Assembly (NCBI GenBank): GCA_039621445.1
Contig: CP154956.1
Location: 71,360,914 to 71,424,913 of the forward strand
Source of the DNA: Euglena gracilis
Lineage: Eukaryota; Euglenida; Euglenophyceae; Euglenales
Direction of reading: 5' to 3'
DNA length: 64,000 bases
A program made the translations under genes and the position numbers. Each line of letters begins with the position of its first letter. Within the stretch, counting starts at the first letter, position 1. Of the stretch, positions 36,801 through 48,300 are shown piece by piece. Under the pieces are notes generated by a model. It saw nothing but the letters and a program-made list of their open reading frames with translations, was not told where the DNA came from and did not search any database.

Positions 36801-39800
36801 CCGCCTGCTCTCTTTGTTTTTGGATAGCCACGTCCGTAGTCCGATGGGCAAATGCTCTTTCGCCCATCAGTCACAGGGTGCGTCCCAAAACCCGTTTCAC
36901 GCCGCCAGTTTTTTTTAGGTCACTCTCCGGTCATTTTCTGTTGTGATCTGGAAGGGGAAGCATTACTAGAAGCATTATCTGGAAGGATGCCCGTGCCGCA
37001 CCCCACGCATTTGCCATGGATATTTTAGGGAGGAGGGAGTGTCAGTTGGATCACCCCCGAGACTGCCGCCCGAAACCTAAGAAATGTCATCTGTTTTTTT
37101 TGGCCCTCAATGCCCAAATTGTTTACGTCTACAATTTTCTGACTGTTTGATGTATCCGAGGGCCAGCCCCAAGCCTGGGCGAGAGGGCACCAAAACGTTG
37201 CCTGCACTATGTATGCGCATCAATGCCTCAACTCCCATCCGACAATATCCGATCTACAGCCGGACCTCCTGGGGAGGAATTTTCAGGGGTTCTCCTCACA
37301 TCCGTCAGGGTGTTACACCATGTATACCCCCTGGACACAGAGATTTTTAAGTCAACACATACATCCATTTGCAGGCGATGCGCTGTGCCTCGTTTTTCGC
37401 CAAAAAGGCCAGGGGCGAAGGCACCTTTCAGCTCGTTTTTTTCAGGGATAAACCCTTGGCTTGTCGTTTATTTGATGTTCATTTGCATCTGAATGGATAG
37501 CATCGCAATGTTCTTCTGCGCATTTGACGCAAAGGAACTGTTCTGTATCCGTTCGCGCACTTGCACAAACGGACCGTTTCCGCTGCTGTGCAAGTGGTCC
37601 CGGTGTCATCTGTGGTGGTTCTTTTGTGCAACTGCCCACAGGGACCACCGAAGTCACTCACTCAGTCAACGTGTATGGTGTCGTGTAGGTCATTTGTGAG
37701 ACCCAAATGAGAGATTTGGGCCAAACCTCCGCTCCGGCAACATCCCAGGTTCATGAGGCAGCCGTTGGCAGGCCCCCAAACACACACGCTGCGCCGCATG
37801 CCGTGGGGACATCTGCTCTGACACACCCTAACTTTTAAAGTCGTTGCAGTTCCCCCGACGTTCCTGGGGTACCAGACCACATCCTGATTACGTTTTACGG
37901 GTCTGGGTGCCTCTGATAGGGACTTTCTAAACGGATTTTTTTTTTGCGCATTGCGCAAAGAAACGAGCCAACAACGTGTTAAGTACGAGATTGGCTGTCT
38001 AAGGAACCAGAAGGGGAGAAAGGTTTAGGAGCAGGCAAACCAGAAAAAGATTGGTCTCTTTAACACCAGCAAATTATGCGAGCGGCTAAAACCTATTTTG
38101 GGCTTTTTACCAAAAGCAGCACCACGGTGCAGAAGTCAGAAACAGTTTTTTTCCGAGCCGATTCCTCCAGCAGATCCCCCCCCCCCCCCGCTGGATGCCT
38201 GGTTTGGTAAAGTATCGTTAACCCTCACGGGATGCTTTTTGAATACCCGAGGGTACCCCAAGAAGGGTATCTGATCATGCCAGGTCTGGGAATGGGTCCA
38301 ACTGAAAATTTCTGGCCGAAGCTTGTAAAATGGGTAACCCCCCCCCAAATAATACCCCACCCCGGAGTATTATTTTTTTCGCCCGAAGTCCCGGCCCGAG
38401 GGGGGGGTATTATTTGGGGGGGTATTATTTTTCCAAAACCTTCGAAATTTTTCGAAGTCCCGTAAAACCCAAAATAGCACCCAAAACCCCGCTTTGGGGT
38501 CATTTTTTTGCACTTTCTTGTGAAATTTACCATTTTTTGGAGGTCAGATGAGCCAGAAAAACTGATTTTTTTTCGTAATTTGTTGTCAGAGACTGTGGTT
38601 TTTACCTACATTTTCAGGTAAAAATTTGGGCCTTTAGCCCGAAACCGGGGGGGAGGGGTATTATTTCGGCGGCCGAAGTCGGACCCCAAGGGGGGGGTAT
38701 TATTTGGGGGGGTTTATTTTGAAAAAAGGCGAGAAAATTAAAAAAAAAGCATTCAAACCAGATTTTTCCAAAATGGTCAAAATGTCAAGGGCAAGGAAGT
38801 TGGACGACAGAGGTCCACCTCTTGTGGCTGTGGCTGCAGCTAGGGTCAACTGAACCCTTTAACCACAGGCAGTGCTTCACAAGCATTGGCACACCACCTC
38901 CCGGTTCTGACCTTCATCCGCGTGGTGTCTCACACCCCCCCTTCCTCCTGGATCGCTGCTGTGAATGGCTGCGCAATGCGTTATTCTGGCTTTTGGATGC
39001 TGTTTATTCATGTCCAGGTTGCCTGGAGGAATTTATTGCTTCTGAGATTTCAGCTCCTCACATCTGAGAGTACTCTGAATGTCCTCCAAACCTCTGTTCC
39101 CACCCGTATGTGTTTCATTTCGCCTTTTCGGCTTTTTTGCCATTTTCCCCATTTTTGGCTGGCAAAACAGCTTTTTCGCCGTTTTGCCAACGACAAAACG
39201 GCTTTTTCGCCGTTTTGCCAACGACAAAACGGCTTTTTCGCCGTTTTGCCAATGGCGAAACGGCTTCTTTGCCGTTTTGCTGACGGCCAAACGGCTTTTT
39301 TTGCCTTTTTGCCGAAAAGCCATTTTGAAACAAAAGGGCTTCTGATGGGTGGGGACATCGAAAATCAGGAATCAAAAACATGTTCAATTGACAAATCTCG
39401 CAAATTGTTTGATTAAGAATCTTCTTTGTTTTTTGCCAGTTTGAATTGTGGCAGTGCCGCAGAAAAATATTTGCAGATTTTGGCACTCGGATATCGATGC
39501 GATATAAACGTTATGTTCCTCCAAGAGTTTTGGGAGACATTTGACGTCCATTTTTTTTTTCACAGCTTCTGAGTACCAAGTTTTCTCTTGCACACCATTT
39601 CGAAGGGGAGGGGGGGAAGCAATCCCGGTACAAAAGTCAATATTGAGGTTGTGTGTGCAAAAACCAGGTACGCCGCAATTTTCCACAGCGATGGGTTTGG
39701 ACGGTGTTTTGGTGGTTGTCTTACACTTCCTGAAAGCAGTGGCACTTATCTTGGCAAACATTTACGTCCCCTCAGGGTCATCATGGCAAAATGCAACGGC

Positions 39801-42800
39801 GATATCTCCTTGCGATATGCAAAACACCACGGAGGGAACCAGCCAGAGACTTCCGCCCTCGTTGCAACCCGACCAAACATTGCGGCCGCCTCAAGCCTTC
39901 AAAAACTGGATTCCAAAGTGATTGGCCTGGCATTGCGTAACAGCCGCGTTGGCTCTTTTTTTTGCAGAGAAAAAGGTGTCCTGCCGTATCCAAATAAAAA
40001 GAAGTTGGTCCCCCTTGCAAAGTTTGTGACCATTGTGCTACAGTGTCCCATACAAACCTGGGGGATTGTCTGAAAACAGAAAGTGGAAGACCGTCAACAC
40101 TGATGGCCTCAGAACCGTGCCCGGCAACCGAGAGCAACTCCACCGCAGACACCGCAAACCAGCAATCGGGTGTCAGCAGTGGTGATGTGCTAGTGATTGG
40201 CCGTCAGTGACTAGGGAGACTGTGGTATCCGCAACAATTGATCATGTAAGGGAGGCTCATCAGCTAAACCCCATGGTGGATGGAGGGTTTCCATTTGTTG
40301 CAGAAGAAATGTGAGTTCCATGGCTATGGCTCGAGCCCCACAGAGTTCCTGGGCTTGAATAAAGACTTCCTTCAAAACTGAGACTTTTTCAGAGAGGAAG
40401 AAAATGCCATTGGAGCTGATTTGGCGTATCACCAGAAATTGGCGTCTCTTGGCGGCAAACAAATTAGACACTACAGAATCAACAGAAGTTTGGGAGGCGC
40501 TTCAACTTTTAACCTTAAGACTGAGCATTCCCAGTCGATCAGCCTCATTTTGGTCTATCTCATCTACAATGGCCTGAGCGGCTTGATCCGCCGCTTTTGC
40601 CTATGTACACAATCTTGCCCGTTCCATCCAATGCCGTCTCGTTTCTTCCAACCGAGGGTGCCCTACCAGCGACGTGGCAAAATGTCTCCATAATCCAATT
40701 TCTTTGTCAGGTGAACTTGTTGGGAAAAGATGCAGGTAAACCCAATAATTTCATAATGCTCTACTTTGGAGAGCACTCCACTTTGATGGCAATAGGATGG
40801 GGCGGAGGGGTGCTAACCCACCTGGCACCTCCACTTTTAATGCGACGGCCCTGTGTGTCGAGATGCCCTCTTTGGTGCATTTGGAGATAACTCTCCATGG
40901 ATGGATGCGGTGGCTGTTGTATTTTTGGTGCCACAAGTTTGGTTCAATCTGGTTGGAGATTGGGAAGAGTCAAACGCTTTTTGCAATCTTCAAAGGCAAC
41001 ACCTATCATTTTCCTTTCGCCGTTGGGGTGCAGTGAATTTTGGGCCGTGGGCTTCGAGGTTCTTCGATCGGCTGCAAGTGCAGAATCAAACCCAATATGG
41101 GCCGATGGAGCCTTATGGTTTGAAACAGGGAGGGGTTCAGGGGGACAGCATGGGGGTTGGTCAGTTTTTGTGTCTCAAAGTTTTTCGGAGTCTAGGGTTG
41201 AAGGCCCCCACACCCCGTCATTCAAAAACGAGAAAACTCCCAAGGTCTTTTTCTCCGATGACAGCCGTTTGTTTGGCAGATCGGCCGAGGAGCTCAGCTG
41301 GATTTTGGGCACCTCCGCTGACGTTTCTGTGTTGGGGCTACAGTGAACGGTGAATATATGGTGCCATTTTCTCTGCCACCAGTGTATCGCCGCCACAAGG
41401 CAAGGTTCATTGAAAGTTGTGGGACGAATGGGGGGATGGTCTGGTGTTTAGTGTGGGACTGGTGGCGCATTTGCCATGTCTTTGGCACACTGCTAGGAAG
41501 TGGCTCTCGCCCCCTTCGGCCTGTGACGTGGGTCGAAGGGCGGCCTTCGATCTCGGGTGGACGTACGGGTGTTCTTGCCACCCCCGGAGGCCACCGTCGA
41601 AACGTAAACGTAAATGTCAACGTTTGCATGTATGTATGTATGTATGCATGTATGTATCTTAGGCGGCCTAACTCGCACTTAAGGTTTTCATTTTTAGCTT
41701 GCGCTTTGGCGCAAATTTTCGATTTCTTTGAGACCCGGCGGTAGAACCCATCCTTTTGACCCTCTGGTTCTGCGGAGACCCTCCACGGTGGCGTGTGCAT
41801 CATTTTCCGATGTTGGGACCCAGGGAACAGGCCCAATTTTGGTGTTTTTCGGCTTGTGCACCATTTTGAAAAAGGTCCAAAACCCTGGGTTTGACCGCCG
41901 AGACACGTGAATTTTCCCAAAAATGTGCCAAAACCCCTGTTGTGAGTCCCTCGTTTTTGAAGCCTTGACAGCGTTCCCCGGATGGTGCCACACAGTCCAG
42001 GTGACAATTGGCCCGTTTTGTTGTTGTTTTTGGCTCTGTAATATGTCCGTGAAGAGTTTGGTTCCTGAGGCATCCAGAGGGTGGACTCTACACACACGTT
42101 GTGAAAAGTTTGAAAAAACGGCATGTCACAGAGTTGTGATCCCTGGGTGCTTGAAGCATGAGGAGCGGTACAGCGGGAACCAGCTGGTGGGGGGGGTTGG
42201 GGGGGACTGAGGGCAAGCCCAGGGACCTGTCCCAACGTGTGGTGAGCAACACCAGGCCCCACACTGCCAGGAACAGAAGGCAATGGTTATGGACATTTGC
42301 GCTTAAGCGCAAATCTTTAGCTTGCGCTTAAGCGCAAGCTAAAACAGAAGCCCCTGAGTTTGTGGGAGTCCCTCTGATGTGTTACGGTGTGTCGGGGGCC
42401 TGCGCTTAAGCGCAAGCTAAAACAGAAGCCCCTGAGTTTGTGGGAGTCCCTCTGATGTGTTACGGTGTGTCGGGGGCCCCTCTCTGCATGGCCAGAGTGC
42501 GGGCTTGGTGAGGAAATACCTTGCGCCGAAGCGCAAGGGACATGCCTACATAATGCACTGCTTGTTCATCCACATTACACGTCAGCCGCGTGTTTGCACT
42601 TCTCAGTTTTTTGTGTGATGGTTTGCGCTTCGGCGCAAATGTATTTCCTCACCAAGCCCGCACTCTGGCCATGCAGAGAGGGGCCCCCGACACACCGTAA
42701 CACATCAGAGGGACTCCCACAAACTCAGGGGCTTCTGTTTTAGCTTGCGCTTAAGCGCAAATTTTTTAACTTGCGCTTAAGCACAAGCTAAAGATTTGCG

Positions 42801-45259
42801 CTTAAGCGCAAATGTCTTTTTAAACGGCAGATGTATTTGAATGCGTTCGTGCTGTGTGAGAAGGTGGGGGATAGAGGAGAATGGTGAGGAGGGTTTGTGC
42901 GCTGCTGTGCCAGAAGCTGGGTTGGTGCTTTTGAACTATTCAGGTGCTGGGGAGGAAGTGGTTGTTACAATAAGACCAATGGTGGGCGGTAGGCTGTGGT
43001 GCCTCAGTGACCTTGCACTCAGTGCACAAAGTGGGGTTTTTGGGATGTCGACAGAAAGGCTTTTTCTGCTGAAGAATGCCCTCCATCTGCCTGGTGGCAT
43101 GTGGCTGTCTGGTGGGTTGCAAAATACCGAAAAAAGGTGTGTCAGCATGTCTTTCCCTTCTCCGCCGTTGTTGATGGACCCTTTCGATTTCTCAATTCCA
43201 TTCGCTCATCCCCAAAGTTGTGTGCTTCAAATCCTGGGCGAGGCAGGGGGGTGACGAGCTTCTTTAAAACACCCTTTCGATGCCTAAAACTGTTTCCTCG
43301 GCTGTGATTCCCAGGGTTTATCTGGTACCTGTTCTTTTCCAAACAGGTATTTTCCGACTTTTAAAAGTCGGCCAAAGAGAAGGGCCCCTCAGGCACGCTT
43401 AAGTGCGAGGCAAGTGGGAGGAACCTCTGGCACTGGAAGTTGGGTTTACAACATATAGGACAAGACACGTCTGGATATCAAGAAGTTGGTGGTTGTTTTC
43501 ACAGACCAGGGGGTTGGCTTCCTGTCCCAGGCAAGGCTTCCCTTCATCTGAGCTTTGTCCGCTCTGGTGATGAGATGCTTCCAGGACTGCTCTCTCCACC
43601 GGCAGTGATAAAAATGGAAAATACAACTTGATGGCTGTTGCGTCAAAGCGCAAGGGGTAGGCTCATGAAGAATGAAAATTTAAGAGTTATATTGCGCCAA
43701 AGCGCAAGTAGAAATACACTTTTAAAATTGTCAAAGCAACGTGGCTCTTGCGCCGACGCGCAATGTTGACCAGTTTTAAGTCAACGTGACTGAGAGTAGG
43801 CTTCCGTTCCCCTGTACTACATTTTTGTGCTCTATCCCCTCTGGTGTTGTTACTCTACCAGGGCCGTTCTCTCCCTGCGTTGTGAGACAATTTTTAAACA
43901 GTTATATTTGCGCTTCGGCGCAAGCCATGTTGCTTTTGCAATTTTAAAAATTGTATTTCTACTTGCGCTTTGGCGCAAGGTAACTCGTAAATTTTCATTC
44001 TTCATGAGCCTACCACTTGCGCTTTGACGCAAATGGAAACACATGTTGACTCAAAAGTTGTTATCATTGTTCAAATGCGGCAATGGTCACCCACGTGTTG
44101 AATTACAAAAAATTCAAAAATTTGCGCCAAAGCGCAAATGGTTTTATTTTTTGTAATTTCAAAAATTTGCGCCAAAGCGCAAATGAGTAGTGGAGCACCC
44201 TCGTTTCATCACCCGCCGCTTTGTGTTCATGCACACTGGGACCCGGGAACACTGTGCCCGTAGACCGTGGAGTTTCAGGTCGTTGCTCTCGTCCCCAGGC
44301 CCTGGGGTGCAGGGAGACACTATTTTCAGACTGTCCTGAGTCTCAGGCCACGGTGGTCGAAAACCAAACTTTTTTGGGGTTTTGCTCGTCGGCGCAAATT
44401 TACAGTCACTTTCAAAGCTAAGTGCGAGTTAGGCCGCCTAAGTGTATGTATGTATGTATGTATGTATGTATGTATGTATGTATGTATGTATGTATGTATG
44501 TATGTATGTTTGTATGTATGTATGTATGTATGTATGTATGTATGTATGTATGTATGTATGTATGTATGTATGTATGTATGTATGTATGTATGTATGTATG
44601 TATGTATGTATGTATGTATGTATGTATGTATGTATGTATGTATGTATGTATGTATGTATGTATTGTATGTATGTATGTATGTATGTATGCATGTACGTAT
44701 GTGTGTTTGCATGTATGTTTGTATGTATGTATGTGTGTATGTATGTATGTATGTATGTATGTATGTATGTATGTATGTATGTATGTATGTATGTATGTAT
44801 GTATGTATGTATGTATGTATGTATGTATGTATGTATGTATGTATGTATGTATGTCTGTCTGTATGTATGTATGTCTGTCTGTATGTATGTATGTATGTAT
44901 GTATGTATGTATGTATGTATGTATGTATGTATGTATGCATGCATGCATGCATGCATGCATGCATGCATGCTTGCATGCATGTATGTATATCTGTATGTAT
45001 GTATGTATGTATGTATGTCTGTATGTATGTATGTATGTATGTATGTATGTATGTATGTATGTATGTATGTATGTATGTATGTATGTATGTATGTATGTAT
45101 GTATGTATGTATGTATGTATGTATGTAGGTATGTATGTATGTACACCTATACATATATATACACACATTTTTTCATATTTCTTGTTATATATATTCTTTT
45201 GTGTCTTCATATATAACATATATTATATATTGTGTATTATTTGTTATATATATTTCACA

Positions 45260-45292
<33 letters not shown>

Positions 45293-45299
45293 ATATATA

Positions 45300-45340
<41 letters not shown>

Positions 45341-48300
45341 ATATACGGCCAACATGACCATTTTCTCATTCCCCAGCATGTTCACCATCCAGACCTGCAG
45401 GTCCCTCAGGTCGATGTTTGCGCTTACGGCCCGTATTGGCGTTCTCTAGACCAGCAAGGTCCTGCCCACCTCAGTATGCAGCTTTCCGTCCTCGGCGAAC
45501 TGCGTGAGTGCCACCACCATCATCACAGCGTCCAGCTGCAGCAGGCGCAGGTTGTTGTGCCAGGCGTTGTCTGTGGACTCAGGCCCGGTGGACATCTCCT
45601 GGTGCTGGCCACCACGTCATCTGGTTTTTGGGCCCCGGGCTTTGCTGGCGTCAACGGACCGCGTCCTATTAGGCCCATCCCATGCAGTCTAGGATGACGA
45701 AGTGGCCGTTCGGCTCCATCACCGGTGCCAGCAGGGTCTGCCCACAGCGGCGCCGCGCATCACCTCGATGGGAGGCCGGACACGGGACTCAGCTTTGTCT
45801 CTCACACTGCAGCCAGAGAGAGTCGCGTGTGTTGTGCGAGACTGTGCACACACAGAGAGGGGTGAACAGCCACCTGCACGCATATTGCAAGTTGACCCTT
45901 GGGAAGGGGGACTCCGGGGACCACTACCACTTCCCCAACCCCATCATGGGCACCCGCATGTGCTACGGCTGCATGGTCGTCTGGGTTGGATGGGATGTGT
46001 TAGCTTTGACGCAGTGCGTGGGATATTTGAGTTCTATGCCAGGCCGCGCTTGGAGCGCAATTACTCTTCACATGGATATTTGGCATTTGTGGCAGGTGAA
46101 TAGTTACGCATTCCACGAAGGACATTCAGACAGAATTGCTAATGTTCAGCAGGGAAACTGAAAGCCGCCTAATCAATTTTTGTGTTGTTTCCGTAGCCAA
46201 CAGGGAAAACAAAAGCGCGAATTTCCTGATTATCCAATTTTTTTTTATGCTTACACAGGAAGCATTCTGCAACTCAGAACATGCATTATGTACAATTTGT
46301 GAGCACAGCGGGGAACTTATAACCGACCCGGAAAGCTATAACCCCCCCGACCGACCGGAAAGCTATAACCGACCCCCTGACGACTGGGCAATGTTCAGGG
46401 GTTTGAGGAAGTGAATTGGACCCGGCCCGGCCTTCGCTTTTTCTGAGCTCCAGGCAACTGTCTTCCTTATCACACAATTTTCACGTGGAGGTATGCGATG
46501 CAGAAAGCCGCTTCACATAGCATTTGCTGAGTTTTTCCCACCAAATGCATGCATTTTGCGAAACAATCCATCAATCGTGCAAATCATTCCATCAGTAGGA
46601 GCGCAAGGCGGGGAGCCACGGGGCTGCCGGGTGCCCGCTTCCGCCTCTTGCAGCCCCAGCAGGCATCCCCAGCAGCCCGCTGGACTCCCGACACCAACGG
46701 TAGTCAACTTCGGTGTCAGGGAGATGTGATGACAGGGAACAGTGTGGTCACTCCTCTTTTCTCAATGTGTTTGCTGTATAACCTGATAGGCATCTGCGTT
46801 TCATTTTATGTCACGTACGGCATTATGTCGTCATATTGTGATATTCTATTGCGATGAAGCGGTATTCCGCTTCATCAGCACATCTGTTCTGTGAGTTTCT
46901 TTTTTGTGTTGGTTGTCCATAAGAAACCTGTACCCCCCCCCTTTGTTTTACGACCACCCCACGTTTTTGACCCCCCCCCCCGTCGCAGGTTGCAGGTTAG
47001 GGGGTTTAACGAACCCCCTCAGTTACAGGTTGCATTGCAGGTCAGGACCAAAAGCAGACGTTGGGTTTTTTTTGAGGTTGTATGAACTGCATCTATGTGT
47101 GCCGCCTTTTTCCAGGCATTTTCCATGTTCCCAACCAGCGCTCATGTTTTGTACAGCTTAAGTGTTTAGGCAACTTCTGTCCCATGTTTTCACGCTGCTT
47201 GTCTTGCTGTGTGCTGCATGACGACAGTTTTGGTCTCCATTGGCATCAGTCAATATTGCTACCAACGACCAACCCCACCACAACGACCACCCCCCAGTCG
47301 CAGGTTGCAAGTTAGGGAGGTCTAACGACCACCCTGCTGATCGCATTTACCCGGTCATGCGACAAAGACGGGGGAGGTACGAAGGTAGTTGAGAACCCTC
47401 GTCAGTAAATGTATTTTCTAACATCTGTATATTTACAAGATGAGCACTGCTGTTTTCAGTTATATGAATGATCTGTGTTTTCAGAGATTTTTATTGGTTA
47501 TTTTCTGTTGTTTGCTTTCCAAAAAAATGTTTTAGTTGAATTGAAGCGGCTTTCTGCTTCAGACATTTGCATGTTAAAAACCCCGAAAATTTTGAACATG
47601 AAGGTAATTTGATTTTTTGGGGTATTTTTGGTGTCTTTTTCTGGTCGTTTCGGAACAGCACCCAGGCAAATTTTTCATGGGTAATTTGCGCCGCCTAAGG
47701 TGAGGGGTCCGCCCCCCCCCCAAGATGTTGGGAAGGCGTCCAGAGACCAGGGTTTAATATAAGGAGGGCATACGGGGATTAGCTTGGGGTGTCCCCATCC
47801 CTCCCCCCTCCTAGGCCGGAGGGGGTCTGGACCACCCCACCTGCCAAGATTTGGCAGAAAATTTCCAACTCAGCTGGGTTTGGTCTTTCCGTCAGGTTTT
47901 GGGTGGCATCTGATTTCTGCTGGCCAGACCTCCCACCATTACACCCTCCAGGGCAGGTCCAGCCACCACCTTCCCAACCAGACAATTGCTTAAGCACTGT
48001 CCCCCCCCCCCCGGGGGGGTGGGTGACTGGTTTTTTCAGAGTGACTGCCTGGTTTTGGTCCGGACCCCCTCCCCCCCCGGGGGGTCGGCCAGGAGTGGGC
48101 AAAAGTGGCTTGAGTGACCCCGGCGCCTTCGGCGCCGGAAAATTTTTTTTGGCCTAAAATGGCCTAAAGTGACTGGAAAGTGGCCGTTTTTCTGAGTGGC
48201 CGCCCCCCCCCCCCCCCCGGGGGTAGTGACTGGCTGGTTTTTTGAAAATGAGTGACTGACTGGTTTTTAAAAAAGTGGAGTGACCCCCCCTCCCCCCCCG

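Larger units (their letters stand above)
34985..41352 (+). mobile_element. Decayed LINE-like (non-LTR) retrotransposon
   Basis: About 6.4 kb of + strand remnants in retroelement order: Pro/Gln-rich ORF1-like pieces (35.0-36.5 kb), a CCHC zinc knuckle (36.6 kb), an endonuclease-like strand (39.7 kb) and reverse transcriptase motifs (41.1-41.3 kb). Reading frames change repeatedly, so it is not functional. Ends are uncertain. No long terminal repeats were noticed, which favours a LINE over an LTR element. It lies in the long DUF229 intron. Confidence 0.6.
41658..44442. mobile_element. TIR element family H, copy 1 (2.8 kb), inside an ATGT repeat
   Basis: The ends CTTAGGCGGCCTAACTCGCA and its reverse complement form a perfect TIR of about 24 bp. 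Both flanks are ATGT microsatellite. The left 450 bp match copy 2 (51776-52599), with shared words GTGGCGTGTGCATCATTT and TTTTCGGCTTGTGC. The interior is a mass of TTGCGC palindromes and nested inverted repeats; no transposase seen, so it is non-autonomous. Confidence 0.9.

Noticed and set aside
39033-39486. Minus-strand Lys/Arg-rich ORFs (AKRRKSRF repeats)
   Set aside because: They follow the 33-bp tandem repeat, and several frames are open simultaneously.
42298-44183. CRISPR-like array of regularly recurring palindromes
   Set aside because: Spacing is irregular, repeats are too short, unit centres vary, and the whole lies inside a TIR element of a eukaryotic genome.
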